DNA of 64,000 nucleotides from Burkholderiales bacterium GJ-E10 (lineage in GTDB: Bacteria > Pseudomonadota > Gammaproteobacteria > Burkholderiales > Burkholderiaceae_F). The DNA lies in the NCBI GenBank assembly GCA_000828975.1, contig AP014683.1, forward strand, positions 2,251,700 through 2,315,699, in the 5' to 3' direction. The notes under the pieces were generated by a model that worked only from the letters and a program-made list of their open reading frames with translations, was not told the DNA's origin and did not search any database. The stretch's first letter is position 1; each line of letters starts with the position of its first letter. Positions 9,467 through 19,328 of the stretch are shown piece after piece. A program made the translations under genes and the position numbers.

Positions 9467-9491
9467 GTAGCGGACCGTGGTAATGCCGGGA

Positions 9492-11108
9492 TCAGGATTT
9501 CGACGAAGCGATGCGCCAGGGCAGGAGCGCCTCGTAGTCATCGACGGTCTTTGCCGCAGGCAGTCGCGCGAAGAGTTTGCGCAGGTAGTCGTAGGGCTCG
9601 ACGTTGTTGGCCTTCGCCGTTTCGATGAGCGAGTAGAGGTTGGCGCTGGCCTTGGCACCGGCGACGGTGTCGGCGAAGAGCCAGTTCTTGCGGCCGATCA
9701 CGAAGGGGCGGAAGGCGTTTTCACAAGGGTTGTTGTCCAGACCGACGTCGCCGCGATCGAGGAACCGGACGAGCTTGGGCCATTGGCCGGCGAGATAGTG
9801 CAGAGCCTTGCCCAGTTCGGAGCCTGGCAGGACCGCGTGCAGGTTCGCGAGCAGCAGCGATTCGATCCGTTGAACGATCAGGCTGCTCTGCTCGCGGCGC
9901 ATTTGCAGACGCTCCTCGACCGAGAATTTCTTTTCGGTGGCGGCGGCTTCGAGGCGATAGAGTTCGGCGATCGCATCGATCATCCTGGCGGCGGGCTGCT
10001 CCGGCGTACGCGCCTGCTTGGGCAGCGCATCCAGGGCTTTGACGAAACCGCGGCGCGCGTGGACCCAGCACCCGTGATGCACGAGCTGGTACGCGGTGGC
10101 CATCGCGTCGTAGCCGTCATATCCGTCAGTGAGCAAGACGGTTCCGGGCTGGATTCCGGCATACAGATCCCTGGCAAAGGCACCGCTTCGCGTAGGCGAA
10201 TAGGACAAGAGCCGGATCGGCGGACCGGAAGCGGTTGCCTGGATCCACATGTAGCTTTTGCGCTGCGCGGCGCGCCCCGGCTCCTTGAGAACCTGCACCT
10301 CGGTCTCGTCGCCGTAGACGACGTTCTGATCGAACAGCGCATCGCGGATCAGGTTGATGATCGGCTGCACGGCCTCGCCGCAGGCGATCACGTTGGCGGC
10401 GAGCGTGTTGCGCGAGATCTCGCCGCCGAAGCGGGCAAGCAGCGCCGCCTGGCGGTAGAGCGGCAGCGCATCCTGGTACTTGGAGGTGATCACCCAGGCC
10501 AGGGTTGCTTCGCTGAGCACGCCCTTGGGGATGATTCGAGGAGGAAGCGCCGCGGTGCGCATGCCCTGGTTGCAGCACGGACAGGCGTACTTGACACGCT
10601 CCGTGCGCAGCACGCGCACCTGCTCCGGAATGACGTGGTACTGCTCGGAAGATTCCACGCCGATCTCGACGAGCGCAGCGCCGTCGTGCGGGCAGACGCG
10701 ATCGGATTCGGGAAGTTCGATGCGCACCGTCTCTCGGGGCAGGTTCGGATCCAGGGGTTTCCTGCCGCGCTTGGCGCGCTTGTGACCCTTGACCTCGAAT
10801 TCCTCTTCGTCCTCGGCGGCGTCGGGAGTCGCCGCATCGGGCGCCAGCGCTTCGGCCTCGTTGAAGAAGAAGTCCCGCTGGTCGGTTCCGCGCGCTTCGC
10901 TCTTGGCAGCGAAGAGTTCCCGGATGCGGGCGTTCAGACGTTCCTTGAGAAGATCGCGTTCGGCCTTGAGCAGGCGGACTTCATTGCGAAGCGCGGCGCG
11001 CTCCTTGTCCGCTCTCGTGATCTCGTCATGCGCGATGCGCAGTGCTTCACGCAGGGCGTTGAGTTCGTCTTCGTTGTGGGAGGGCATGCGCATCGCCGAA
11101 TTAGACAA
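9492..11108 (-). CDS. tnpC: IS66-family transposase TnpC (DDE)
   Basis: A 538-residue transposase, the normal length for IS66. An N-terminal coiled-coil leader (about residues 15-75, LKAERDLLKERL) precedes a zinc-finger-like part (CPHDGAAL, CPCCNQG), then the DDE core. The catalytic residues can be placed at YGDETEV, LLTDGYDGYD and DNNPCENAFRP. The C-terminal IS66_C segment is present. No frameshift or internal stop, so transposition competence is possible. Third gene of the element, starting 21 bases after tnpB. Confidence 0.95.
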   Translation of the reverse strand: MSNSAMRMPSHNEDELNALREALRIAHDEITRADKERAALRNEVRLLKAERDLLKERLNARIRELFAAKSEARGTDQRDFFFNEAEALAPDAATPDAAEDEEEFEVKGHKRAKRGRKPLDPNLPRETVRIELPESDRVCPHDGAALVEIGVESSEQYHVIPEQVRVLRTERVKYACPCCNQGMRTAALPPRIIPKGVLSEATLAWVITSKYQDALPLYRQAALLARFGGEISRNTLAANVIACGEAVQPIINLIRDALFDQNVVYGDETEVQVLKEPGRAAQRKSYMWIQATASGPPIRLLSYSPTRSGAFARDLYAGIQPGTVLLTDGYDGYDAMATAYQLVHHGCWVHARRGFVKALDALPKQARTPEQPAARMIDAIAELYRLEAAATEKKFSVEERLQMRREQSSLIVQRIESLLLANLHAVLPGSELGKALHYLAGQWPKLVRFLDRGDVGLDNNPCENAFRPFVIGRKNWLFADTVAGAKASANLYSLIETAKANNVEPYDYLRKLFARLPAAKTVDDYEALLPWRIASSKS

Positions 11109-11129
11109 GCAATGCGCATGATAGGTTCA

Positions 11130-11483
11130 TCAACTCGCGCGATGGAATGCGAGAGTGCGATGGCCGCGCATGGCGGCGAGATCGTAGCCATCGAGCAACC
11201 AGTGCAACTGCTCGACCGAGAGTTCGATGACGTGCTGATCGACACGGGGCCACACGAACCGATCGGCTTCCAGCCGCTTCACGAGCAGCCAGAAGCCGTT
11301 CTTGTGCCATCCGAGGATCTTCACCCGGTTGCGACGCCGGTTCGAGAACACGTACACGGCGGGCGCGAACGGATCGAGTCCCAGCGCGTGCTCCACGAGC
11401 GCAGCAAGCCCATTGATGCCCGTGCGGAAATCGATCGCGTCGCGGTGCACGAACACCGCCAGATCCTCGTTCAAGCGGAACAT
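11130..11483 (-). CDS. tnpB: IS66 accessory protein TnpB (Orf2)
   Basis: A 117-residue protein typical of IS66 Orf2: DAIDFRTGINGLAALV, then VYVFSNRRRNRVKILGWHKNGFWLL. Start at 11483 (MFRLNEDLAVF), inside a 13-base overlap with tnpA that suggests translational coupling. It is required with TnpA and TnpC for transposition in studied IS66 members; biochemical role unclear. Confidence 0.93.
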   Translation of the reverse strand: MFRLNEDLAVFVHRDAIDFRTGINGLAALVEHALGLDPFAPAVYVFSNRRRNRVKILGWHKNGFWLLVKRLEADRFVWPRVDQHVIELSVEQLHWLLDGYDLAAMRGHRTLAFHRAS

Positions 11484-11812
11484 GGCAGTTGCGCCAGGAT
11501 GCGGATCACGTCGGCCACGGAATCGTCGACTGCCAGTTCGATGCGCACGCCGTTCGGAAGTTGCGCCCGCAGCGGCATGGGCGCCAGGGGTGCAATGCGC
11601 ACCTTCGCGAAACGAGCGGGGCCGGATTCCGGAACCCCAACCATGTCGGTGCGCAGCGTTCCGTCTGTGCGCTTGCGCATCCGCCGCTGCGCCTTGTACA
11701 GGTTCCACGGTCCGATGCCGTGTTCCCTCGCGTACCGGGAAAGCGGTTTGCCTTCTTCTCGGGCGGCCGTCACATGCCGCTCCCACTTCGTCCAACCCTG
11801 CGCCTCGTCCAT
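11471..11812 (-). CDS. tnpA: IS66 accessory protein TnpA (Orf1)
   Basis: A 113-residue protein with a helix-turn-helix-like N-terminus (WTKWERHVTAAREEGKPLSRYAREHG) and a C-terminal part LPNGVRIELAV typical of IS66 Orf1. First gene of the element; transcription would start within the right terminal region 11813-11894. Confidence 0.9.
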   Translation of the reverse strand: MDEAQGWTKWERHVTAAREEGKPLSRYAREHGIGPWNLYKAQRRMRKRTDGTLRTDMVGVPESGPARFAKVRIAPLAPMPLRAQLPNGVRIELAVDDSVADVIRILAQLPCSA

Positions 11813-11894
11813 CTCTCTCTCCTTCGGGGTGAAAGAGCCAAGATGTACGCCGGCAGCGATCAGAGGGGAAGAACGTGGTTGACGGACCGCTTAC

Positions 11895-12195
11895 TGCTTT
11901 CCTCTGGGAGCGGCGATTGGATACGCGAGAGGCCGTCGATCCCCACATCCGGCCATATCGCGGACGCGTGACGCGGTCACGCATCACCGTCGTCACAACC
12001 GCGTTGCAAAAACCTCGATGACGTGCGCCAACTCCACCGGATTGATCGAGGCTGGGAAACAACCTTCTGGCACAAGACGAGCACACTTGCCCGAAAAATC
12101 CGTCCAGACGGCCCCAGACACGAGCTACGGATTCACGCGGAATCCCCGCGCACGATGAAGCAATAACGCCCTGTTTTTATTGATTTTTTAGCGAC
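11895..12195. other. Islet remnant between IS66 and tRNA-Ser, possible decayed ORF
   Basis: No intact gene. A 51-codon open stretch on the plus strand (12014-12166, ending MKQ and TAA) has a protein-like composition (DDVRQLHRIDRGWE) but no credible start. It may be the tail of a gene truncated by decay or by the IS insertion. Not recognised. Confidence 0.3.
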
Positions 12196-12289
12196 TGGCG
12201 GAGACGGAGGGATTCGAACCCTCGATGCGAGTTTTTGCCCGCATGCTCCCTTAGCAGGGGAGTGCCTTCGACCTCTCGGCCACGTCTCC
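12196..12289 (-). tRNA. serX: tRNA-Ser (anticodon GCT)
   Basis: A 94-base class II tRNA. The acceptor stem GGAGACG pairs with CGTCTCC, and the 3' CCA is encoded. The anticodon stem CTCCC/GGGAG encloses CTGCTAA with anticodon GCT. A long variable arm (GCATGCGGGCAAAAACTCGCATC region) and the T loop GTTCGAATC are present. It reads AGC/AGU codons. It sits at the edge of the abiE/IS66 islet and its 3' end is duplicated at 7538, marking it as an integration site. The gene symbol is tentative. Confidence 0.95.
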
Positions 12290-12443
12290 GAATTTCGGCG
12301 GGGTCCTGCGAGAAGCGTCTCCCGTGCGAACCCGGCAGTGTAGAGCCTGCCCGAAATCGGGTCAAACCCGAGACCGCACACGATGCGGCCCGAACCCGGC
12401 AGCAGCCACGACAGCAACCCGCCACGGATGCGCGCGCGGCCAA

Positions 12444-13703
12444 CTACGCGCCCGTGCTCTGCTCCAGCCCGAACGCCTTGTGCAGGGCACGCACGGCAAG
12501 CTCCATGTACTTGTCCTCGACGACGCAGGAAATCTTGATTTCGCTCGTCGAGATCATCTGGATGTTGATGCCCTCTTCCGACAGCGTGCGGAACATCAGG
12601 CTGGCGATGCCCACGTGCGAACGCATGCCGATGCCGACCACCGACACCTTGCAGATGCGCGTGTCGCCGAGCACCGCCCGCGCGCCGATATGCGCCTTGA
12701 GCGGGCCGTTCAGCAGTTCCATGGCCTTGGCGTACTCGTTGCGGTGGACCGTGAACGAGAAATCGGTCAGACCGTCGGCGCCGGTGTTCTGGATGATCAT
12801 GTCGACGTCGATGTTGGCGTCGGCGACCGGACCGAGGATCTGATACGCGATACCGGGCCGGTCGGGCACGCCGGCGAGCGTGATCTTCGCCTCGTCGCGC
12901 GTGAACGCGATTCCGGAAATGGCGGCCTGTTCCATCTGGGTATCTTCCTCGAACGTGATCAATGTTCCCGAATCCGCCTCTTCTTCGAGCGGCATGTCGG
13001 CGTCGGTGAGGCTGGAGAGCACGCGCAGCCGCACGCGGTATTTGCCGGCGAACTCCACCGAGCGGATCTGCAGGACCTTCGAGCCGAGGCTCGCCATTTC
13101 CAGCATCTCCTCGAACGTCACCGTGCGCAGTCGCTGCGCCTCCGGAACGATGCGCGGATCGGTGGTGTAGACCCCGTCCACGTCGGTGTAGATCAGGCAC
13201 TCGTTCGCCCGCAGCGCCGCTGCCAGCGCCACCGCGGAGGTGTCGGAACCGCCGCGGCCGAGCGTGGTGATGTTGCCGTGTTCGTCTTGCCCCTGAAACC
13301 CTGCCACGACGACCACCTGACCCGCATCGAGATCGGCACGGATCCGCGCCTCGTCGATCGCGACGATGCGCGCCTTGGTGAATGCGCTGTCGGTGAGCAC
13401 GCGGACCTGAGCACCGGTGTAGCTGCGCGCGGGGATGCCGATGCTCTTGAGCGCCATGGCCAGCAGGCCGATCGTCACCTGCTCGCCGGTCGAGGCGATG
13501 ACGTCGAGTTCCCGGGGATCGGGCTCGGCCTGGAGTTCCTTCGCCAGACCGATCAGGCGGTTGGTCTCGCCGCTCATCGCGGAAACCACGACGACGATCT
13601 GATGGCCGGCTCGGCTCCACTTGGCGATGCGGCGGGCGACGTTCTTGATGCGCTCCGTGCTGCCAACGGAGGTGCCGCCGTACTTGTGGACGATGAGCGC
13701 CAT
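12444..13703 (-). CDS. lysC: Aspartate kinase
   Basis: Phosphorylates aspartate in the first step of lysine, threonine and methionine synthesis. It has 419 residues, starting [14 protein letters not shown]; an upstream in-frame ATG adds 11 non-conserved residues and was not used. The kinase domain shows [27 protein letters not shown] and [13 protein letters not shown]. Two C-terminal ACT domains from about residue 265 ([29 protein letters not shown]) give feedback control by lysine/threonine. The neighbours tilS-accA and tRNA-Ser are the common beta-proteobacterial order. Confidence 0.97.
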   Translation of the reverse strand: MALIVHKYGGTSVGSTERIKNVARRIAKWSRAGHQIVVVVSAMSGETNRLIGLAKELQAEPDPRELDVIASTGEQVTIGLLAMALKSIGIPARSYTGAQVRVLTDSAFTKARIVAIDEARIRADLDAGQVVVVAGFQGQDEHGNITTLGRGGSDTSAVALAAALRANECLIYTDVDGVYTTDPRIVPEAQRLRTVTFEEMLEMASLGSKVLQIRSVEFAGKYRVRLRVLSSLTDADMPLEEEADSGTLITFEEDTQMEQAAISGIAFTRDEAKITLAGVPDRPGIAYQILGPVADANIDVDMIIQNTGADGLTDFSFTVHRNEYAKAMELLNGPLKAHIGARAVLGDTRICKVSVVGIGMRSHVGIASLMFRTLSEEGINIQMISTSEIKISCVVEDKYMELAVRALHKAFGLEQSTGA

Positions 13704-13783
13704 GAAATTCGGGAAAAAGCGAATGAAAACCCGCAATTATACGGACAACTGCGCGGACAACTGCGCGGAGAACCGTGCCGAGG

Positions 13784-15376
13784 CTACGCCGGCAACCGCG
13801 GGACGACGTCCCCGGCGAGACCGGTCAACAGGTCTACCGCGCCCACCCATTCGATGCGGATTCGCCCCGCCCCCGATTCGACGAAACGCACGTCGGCACC
13901 GAGACCGGCGGCGTAGATCAGCCGGTCGTCGCGCCAGAGCAAGGGCAGCACGGCGCGGTCGAACTCCGGCACGCCGCGTTCCTGATACCAGTGCTTGAGA
14001 TGCTTCGATGGACGGGCGGGGTGCGGCTTGAGCCGTTCGCCGCCTCTGCGGCTACGCAGATCGAGCGGCCGCGCGCGCAGCCAATCGGCATCGAACCCCG
14101 CATCAAGCCCGCCGCCGTCGGTCGGCACGAACCGCAGCACGCCACCCCAGGACGGGACCGGCAGTTCCGGCTCGCCCCGCCACTGCAGGCGCTCCCGCCC
14201 CCGCGCACCGCCATCGGGCACGCGCAGGCACAACAGGCCGCGATGACGGCGCAACTCCTGCCGGCCGAACCGGATCCGCATGCGCCCGTCCGGCGCACCC
14301 TCGATCGCCTGCGCCAGCGCCTCCCGCAGTCGGGCCCGCGATGGTGCCTCGACGCCGGCGCGAGCCAGCCACGCCCGCAGCGCCAAGGCTCGCCGCGCAG
14401 GGCTCAGCGCGGCGAGCCGGTCGATGCGCAGCATGTCCGCCGGTGCACCGTCGGTGCACCATGGGAGCAACTCCGCCCCGAGTTCCTGCATCAACTCCGC
14501 CGCGTCGGCGATCAAGTCGATCGAGCGCGCCGCCGATTTGCGATAGCCGCCGCGGATCGCCGCCAGTTGCGGCAGCACCTCGGTGCGGATCGCATTGCGC
14601 GCCAACCGCGTGTCGGCATTGCTGGGGTCGTCCACCGTTGCCAGCGCATGCCGCGCAACATGATCCGCCAAGACGCTGCGCGCCGTGTCCAGGAAGGGCC
14701 GCAAGATCCGCACGGCCGGGAGCCCGCCGTCCCGGTCCGCCGCGCCGCGGACTGCGGCGATTCCCGCCAGTCCTGCCGGTCCGGCCCCGCGCAGCCATTG
14801 GAGGAGAAAGGTTTCCAGGCGGTCGTCCGCATGGTGTGCGGTGAGCACGAACGCCGCGCCCCGTTCGCGCGCCACGGCAATCAGAGTGCGATATCGGGCA
14901 TCGCGGGCACCGGCTTCGACACCTCGCGCGCGCGCCACCGCAACCCGACGCACGACACATTCCACGCCGCGGGCGGCGCACTGCTCGAGACAATGCGCCG
15001 CCCAGGCATCGGCGGCGTCCTGCAGTCCGTGATGGACGTGTACCGCAAGCAGGGACCGGAAGGCCGGGTGGCCGCGGTCGCGCAGACGGCATGCGAGATC
15101 GAGCAGCGCGGTGGAGTCGGGGCCGCCGCTGTAGGCGATGACCAGGCCGCCACATACATCCTCACCCCCGCCCTCTCCCGCCGCCGCGGGAGAGGGGGAA
15201 CCCCCTCCGCCACATCGACGCCCAGGCAGCGGAACAGCCCGGTGCGAGAAGGCAAGGAGCCCCGCGTCTTCCACGGCGCGCTGCAGCGCGCGCAACAGCA
15301 TGCGATCTTCCGCACACTCCGGAAGGCGCACCGGGACTGGCTCAGGCTTCGCTGGGGGCTTCCTTGAACTTGCCAT
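13784..15376 (-). CDS. tilS: tRNA(Ile)-lysidine synthetase with REP-encoded insertion
   Basis: Modifies the wobble cytidine of tRNA-Ile(CAU) to lysidine so that it reads AUA. The PP-loop is [13 protein letters not shown], followed by [15 protein letters not shown] and the C-terminal TilS domain ([28 protein letters not shown], partly quoted). At 530 residues it is longer than most. The leader before the PP-loop contains a Gly/Ser/Pro/Ala-rich stretch (about residues 52-76) encoded by a complete REP-like palindrome at 15161-15200. The start at 15376 overlaps accA by 35 bases; a later start would remove only part of the leader. The PP-loop and substrate domains look intact. Confidence 0.92.
   Translation of the reverse strand: MASSRKPPAKPEPVPVRLPECAEDRMLLRALQRAVEDAGLLAFSHRAVPLPGRRCGGGGSPSPAAAGEGGGEDVCGGLVIAYSGGPDSTALLDLACRLRDRGHPAFRSLLAVHVHHGLQDAADAWAAHCLEQCAARGVECVVRRVAVARARGVEAGARDARYRTLIAVARERGAAFVLTAHHADDRLETFLLQWLRGAGPAGLAGIAAVRGAADRDGGLPAVRILRPFLDTARSVLADHVARHALATVDDPSNADTRLARNAIRTEVLPQLAAIRGGYRKSAARSIDLIADAAELMQELGAELLPWCTDGAPADMLRIDRLAALSPARRALALRAWLARAGVEAPSRARLREALAQAIEGAPDGRMRIRFGRQELRRHRGLLCLRVPDGGARGRERLQWRGEPELPVPSWGGVLRFVPTDGGGLDAGFDADWLRARPLDLRSRRGGERLKPHPARPSKHLKHWYQERGVPEFDRAVLPLLWRDDRLIYAAGLGADVRFVESGAGRIRIEWVGAVDLLTGLAGDVVPRLPA
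15161..15200. repeat. REP-like palindrome, in frame within tilS
   Basis: Contains CCCTCTCCCGC and GCGGGAGAGGG arms (11 bases) around a 4-base loop, preceded by CTCACCCCCG. The same unit recurs at 27773, 58023 and 58573. Here it is translated as part of the TilS leader. Confidence 0.8.
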
Positions 15377-16322
15377 AGCTCATCAGGCGGGCGTGCCGGG
15401 CCGCGAGCAGATCCTTGGTCTTGACGCCCTGGAACTGGCGCAGGGCATCGGCCAGAGCACGCTTGAGCAGGACCGCCATCTCGTCGGGATCGCGATGCGC
15501 CGCACCCACCGGCTCGGCGACGATGCGGTCGATCAGGCCGAGGGACTTGAGGCGGTTGGCGGTGAGGCCGAGCGCCTCGGCCGCGTCGGATGCGCGCTCC
15601 GCGCTCTTCCACAGGATCGACGCGCAGCCCTCGGGGGAAATCACCGAATAGGTCGAGTACTGCAGCATGAGCACCATGTCAGCCACGGCGATCGCCAGCG
15701 CGCCGCCCGAACCGCCCTCGCCGATGATCGTCGAGATGATCGGCACCTGCAGTTGCGACAGCACGAACAGATTGTGGCCGATCGCCTCGGACTGGCCCCG
15801 TTCCTCGGCGTCGATGCCGGGATATGCGCCCGGCGTGTCGACGAACGTGAATAGCGGCAGGCGGAATTTCTCCGCCATCTTCATCAGCCGCAGCGCCTTG
15901 CGGTACCCCTCGGGCTTGGGCATGCCGAAGTTGCGCATCGCGCGCTCCTTCGTGTCGCGTCCCTTCTGCTGGCCGATCACCATCACCGGCTGACCGTTGA
16001 ACCGGGCCAGGCCGCCGACGATGGAGGGATCGTCGGCAAACGCGCGATCGCCGTGCAGCTCATGGAAATCGGTGAAGATCCGGTTGACGTAATCGAGGGT
16101 ATAAGGCCGCTGCGGATGGCGCGCGAGCTGCGAAATCTGCCAGGGCGTGAGCTTGGCGTAGATCTCCTGCAGCAGTCCCCGGCTCTTTTCCTGCAGGCGG
16201 GCGATTTCATCGGAAATGTCGACGGCGGAATCATCCTGGACGAATCGCAACTCCTCGATCTTCGATTCGAGGTCGGCGATCGGCTGTTCGAAATCCAGAA
16301 ATGCGGTCTTGGCGGGCGGCAT
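15342..16322 (-). CDS. accA: Acetyl-CoA carboxylase carboxyltransferase subunit alpha
   Basis: Transfers carboxyl from carboxybiotin to acetyl-CoA in the first committed step of fatty-acid synthesis, with AccD. It has 326 residues starting [19 protein letters not shown], the normal N-terminus; a longer in-frame start is not conserved. Signature segments are [57 protein letters not shown] and [15 protein letters not shown]. Preceded by the glycosylase gene (11 bases) and followed by tilS with an overlap, indicating one transcript. Confidence 0.97.
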   Translation of the reverse strand: MPPAKTAFLDFEQPIADLESKIEELRFVQDDSAVDISDEIARLQEKSRGLLQEIYAKLTPWQISQLARHPQRPYTLDYVNRIFTDFHELHGDRAFADDPSIVGGLARFNGQPVMVIGQQKGRDTKERAMRNFGMPKPEGYRKALRLMKMAEKFRLPLFTFVDTPGAYPGIDAEERGQSEAIGHNLFVLSQLQVPIISTIIGEGGSGGALAIAVADMVLMLQYSTYSVISPEGCASILWKSAERASDAAEALGLTANRLKSLGLIDRIVAEPVGAAHRDPDEMAVLLKRALADALRQFQGVKTKDLLAARHARLMSYGKFKEAPSEA

Positions 16323-16333
16323 GGCTTCGTCTT

Positions 16334-17008
16334 TCAATATTCGACCGGAACCGGGTCCAGGCTGCGCCAAAGGTACCAGGTCGCGACGCTGCGGTAGGGC
16401 GCCCAGCGTCGGCCCAGTTGTGCAACCTTTTCCCGTCCGGAACCGCGCAGGAGATCGGCGGTCGTCTCCCCAGGAAAATAGTGCATCCCGACGGCCTTGA
16501 GCAGGCCGAGGTCGTCCAGCGGCAGCACGTCGGGGCGCAGAAGATTAAAGATCAAAAACATCTCGGCTGTCCAGCGGCCGATGCCGCGGATTTCCGTCAG
16601 GCGGCGAACGACCGTCTCGTCGTCCCAGCCGGCCATCTCCGCAACGTCGATGCGTCCACCCGAAAAATGGCGGGCGAGATCGCGCAGGTATTCGACCTTG
16701 CGTTCCGACAGGCCGCAGGCCCGCAAGGTCGTCGCACGCCGGCGCAGCAGCGATGCCGCTGCGTCCGCTGCACCCAGTTCGGGACAACGCGCGCACAGGC
16801 GCTGCCATACGGAGTCGGCGGCCTTCACCGAAATCTGCTGTCCGACGATCGAGCGCGCAAGCGTGAGAAAACCGTCGCCCCGGCTCACCAGCGCCACGCG
16901 CGGGTGGGCGGCGATGATCGCGCCCAGGGTCGGATCCGCCCCGCGCAGACGGCGCTTGGCGGATGTCCAATATTGCGGGAGAGGGGGCGACCCTAGCTCC
17001 GCCGCCAT
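16334..17008 (-). CDS. alkA: DNA-3-methyladenine glycosylase (AlkA-like, HhH-GPD family)
   Basis: Base-excision repair glycosylase of 224 residues that removes alkylated purines. The HhH-GPD core is at about residues 50-200: [16 protein letters not shown], then helix-hairpin-helix [11 protein letters not shown] and PLDDLGL with the catalytic aspartate. It lacks the N-terminal TBP-like domain of E. coli AlkA, as do most short beta-proteobacterial homologues. Overlaps the end of cysS by 16 bases and precedes accA by 11 bases. The exact subfamily name is less certain than the activity class. Confidence 0.88.
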   Translation of the reverse strand: MAAELGSPPLPQYWTSAKRRLRGADPTLGAIIAAHPRVALVSRGDGFLTLARSIVGQQISVKAADSVWQRLCARCPELGAADAAASLLRRRATTLRACGLSERKVEYLRDLARHFSGGRIDVAEMAGWDDETVVRRLTEIRGIGRWTAEMFLIFNLLRPDVLPLDDLGLLKAVGMHYFPGETTADLLRGSGREKVAQLGRRWAPYRSVATWYLWRSLDPVPVEY

Positions 17009-18381
17009 GTGGTGCCGCCCGGTCCGTCTTCCAGCACGATGCCATCGGCCGCCAGTTCGGCGCGGATGCGGTCTGCAGTCGCAAAGTCGCGCGCCTTCTT
17101 GGCGGCTGCGCGCGCCGCGATCCGTTCCGCGATTCGCTCGCCGTCGGCGCCGTCGCCGGCAACCTCCGTCCCGCCGGGCGCGGATTGCAGGAACGCGTCG
17201 GCGTCGTCCTGCAGCAGACCCAGCACGCCGGCCAATGCGCGCAACTGCGCTGCCGCCGCCGGCGACTTGCCCCGATTGACCTCGCCCGCCAGATCGAACA
17301 ATTCGGCCACCGCTGCGGCCGTATTGAAGTCGTCATCCATGGCGGCCGCGAAACGCTGCGCATGCGGCTCCTGCCAGTCCACCGCGACCGGGACGCGCAC
17401 AAAGCCCCGCAAGGCGGTATAGAGCCGGGCGAGTCCGGCGCGCGCGTCCGCCAGCAGATCCGGGGTGAACGAAATCTGTCCGCGGTAGTGGGTCCGGACC
17501 AGGAAGAAACGCAGGACTTCCGGCTGGTAGCGGGCCAGCGCGTCGCGGATGGTGAGGAAATTGCCCAAGGACTTGGACATCTTCTCTTCCCCCACGCGCA
17601 GCGCGCCGCAGTGCATCCAGAGATTGGCCAACGGCTCGCCGAAGGCCCCTTCGCTTTGCGCGATCTCGTTTTCGTGATGCGGAAAGATCAGATCCGGACC
17701 GCCACCGTGAATGTCGAAGGTGTGCCCGAGCGTCGCGGCGGACATCGCGGAGCATTCGATATGCCAGCCCGGCCGCCCCGGCCCCCAGGGCGACGGCCAG
17801 TGCGGTTCGTCGTCCTTGGCGTGCTTCCAGAGCGCGAAATCGAGCGGATCGTGCTTGGCTTGGCGGATCTCGATGCGCTCACCGGCGCGCAACTCGTCGA
17901 TCGAGCGACCCGAAAGCTTGCCATAGCCCGGAAACTTGCGGACCGCGAAATCGACGTCGCCGTCCTCCGCGAGATACGCCAGCCCCTTGCCCTCGAGCAT
18001 GCCGATGAGGTCGAGCATCTGCGGGATGTATTCGGTGGCGCGGGGTTCGATGTCGGGCCGCTGGATGCCCAGCGCATCCAGGTCCTCGTGCATCGCGCGG
18101 ATGTTGCGCTCCGTCACCGCCGAAATCGGCTCCCCGCGCTCCTGGGCGCGGCGGATGATCTTGTCATCGACGTCGGTGATGTTGCGGACGTAGGTCACGT
18201 GCAGACCGCGGGCGCGCAGCCATCGCTGCACGACGTCGAACGCCACCATCAGACGCGCATGTCCGAGGTGGCAGAGGTCGTAGGTGGTCATGCCGCATAC
18301 GTACATGCGTACATGCCCCGGTTCGAGCGGAACGAGGTCTTCGACGCGGCGGGAAAGGGTGCTGTAGATTCGGATCGTCAT
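16993..18381 (-). CDS. cysS: Cysteinyl-tRNA synthetase
   Basis: Class I synthetase charging tRNA-Cys, 462 residues, start [16 protein letters not shown]. Zinc and HIGH regions: [18 protein letters not shown] near the N-terminus, the second cysteine in [10 protein letters not shown], and [18 protein letters not shown]. The KMSKS loop is KMSKSLGNF. The C-terminal DALR helical domain is complete and ends at the DNA glycosylase start. An in-frame upstream ATG at 18462 lies in the divergent promoter region and is not conserved. Confidence 0.97.
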   Translation of the reverse strand: MTIRIYSTLSRRVEDLVPLEPGHVRMYVCGMTTYDLCHLGHARLMVAFDVVQRWLRARGLHVTYVRNITDVDDKIIRRAQERGEPISAVTERNIRAMHEDLDALGIQRPDIEPRATEYIPQMLDLIGMLEGKGLAYLAEDGDVDFAVRKFPGYGKLSGRSIDELRAGERIEIRQAKHDPLDFALWKHAKDDEPHWPSPWGPGRPGWHIECSAMSAATLGHTFDIHGGGPDLIFPHHENEIAQSEGAFGEPLANLWMHCGALRVGEEKMSKSLGNFLTIRDALARYQPEVLRFFLVRTHYRGQISFTPDLLADARAGLARLYTALRGFVRVPVAVDWQEPHAQRFAAAMDDDFNTAAAVAELFDLAGEVNRGKSPAAAAQLRALAGVLGLLQDDADAFLQSAPGGTEVAGDGADGERIAERIAARAAAKKARDFATADRIRAELAADGIVLEDGPGGTTWRRS

Positions 18382-18452
18382 GGAGGTCGGCAGGGAATCG
18401 CCATGCGGCCCCGCCCAGGCGGCGACCGGGTGCGCACACGACCGGAACGCCT

Positions 18453-18474
18453 TCCGGAGCAATTCCGGAGCAAT
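18453..18474. repeat. 11-base tandem duplication in the cysS/TPR divergent region
   Basis: The unit CCGGAGCAATT occurs twice back to back. The 178-base divergent region also contains imperfect repeats of GGCTGTCCG. No clear promoter or operator could be assigned. Confidence 0.4.
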
Positions 18475-18559
18475 TCCTGCGCAAGCAGGCAGGCAGACCG
18501 GCTGTCCGGCAGGCGGACGGGCTGTCCGTCACGAACCCGCGTTTCGGAGATTCCTTAGA

Positions 18560-19249
18560 ATGACGAATTCCAGTATATCAGCGCCCTACTGTCCATTGAT
18601 CCCTGCACCGGATTCCGCCTTGTCACCGAACCCTCGCTTTTCCGACGCTCGATTTTCAAACCGGGTCGCCGTGGCGCTGATCGCCGCCGTGGCCGTCACC
18701 GCGCCCGCCGCGCATGCCCAATCGGCAAACGCCCAGGCGGCGCCGACGATCGCCCCTACGCTCGCCGCGAAGCCGGCGAACGACAACCCGACCGCTACCG
18801 CGATGAAGGCCATTGCCGCTGCCTTGCGCAAGGGTGATCGGACGGGGGCATTGAAGCTCGCCGACGCATTTCTCGCCACCCACCATCGGAATCTCTCCGT
18901 GCGCTTCCAGCGCGCGGTGATCCTCGAAGACCTGAACCGCCTGCCGGAGGCCGCGGCCGGGTTCGAGTCGCTCATCCAGGACTTCCCGGAATTGCCCGAG
19001 CCCTACAACGATCTGGCGGTGATCCACGCCGTCCAGGGCCATCTCGAACTGGCGGAGCAGGACCTCCGCCGCTCGATCGGTGCGCAACCGAATTACGTGA
19101 CCGCCCGCGAGAACCTGGGCGACCTGTACATCGCCATGGCGGTCGCCTCGTATGCGAGCGGCGTCAAGCTTGCGCCGGCCGACGCGGCGCTCCGCAAGAA
19201 ACTCGCGATGGCCCGCAGCCTCTCGACCGAGCTGACGAAGGCTCGCTGA
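18560..19249 (+). CDS. Exported tetratricopeptide-repeat protein
   Basis: A 229-residue protein, start at 18560 with GGAGA nine bases upstream. A hydrophobic segment at about residues 32-53 ending AAHAQ suggests a signal peptide after a longer leader. The remainder holds TPR-like helices (DRTGALKLADAFLATHHRN, SVRFQRAVILEDLNRLPEA, EPYNDLAVIHAVQGHLELAE, partly quoted). A TPR gene beside cysS and cyclophilins is a recurring beta-proteobacterial order. Periplasmic scaffold role is an inference. Confidence 0.8.
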   Translation: MTNSSISAPYCPLIPAPDSALSPNPRFSDARFSNRVAVALIAAVAVTAPAAHAQSANAQAAPTIAPTLAAKPANDNPTATAMKAIAAALRKGDRTGALKLADAFLATHHRNLSVRFQRAVILEDLNRLPEAAAGFESLIQDFPELPEPYNDLAVIHAVQGHLELAEQDLRRSIGAQPNYVTARENLGDLYIAMAVASYASGVKLAPADAALRKKLAMARSLSTELTKAR

Positions 19250-19286
19250 GCGCCGTATTCCGCACCGTATCCCGCAACCACCCCGG

Positions 19287-19309
19287 CCCCATCCCGCGAG
19301 CGGGAGGGG
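19287..19309. repeat. Short GC-rich hairpin related to the REP-like unit
   Basis: CCCC-ATCCCGC and the pairing GCGGGAGGGG surround a very short loop, just upstream of ppiA. It resembles but does not match the CCCTCTCCCGC repeat. It may be a degenerate copy or act as a weak attenuator. Confidence 0.35.
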
Positions 19310-19328
19310 CACATCAGGAGAATCCCCC

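Larger units (their letters stand above)
9467..11894 (-). mobile_element. IS66-family insertion sequence (tnpA-tnpB-tnpC)
   Basis: A complete three-gene IS66 element of about 2.43 kb. Candidate terminal inverted repeats are GTAGCGGACCGT reading inward from 9467 and GTAAGCGGTCCGT reading inward from 11894. They match apart from one missing base and one substitution, and have the GTAA-type terminus of the family. The 8-base flanks (9459-9466 and 11895-11902) do not match, so no target-site duplication is visible and the exact ends are tentative. All three genes look intact. Confidence 0.8.
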
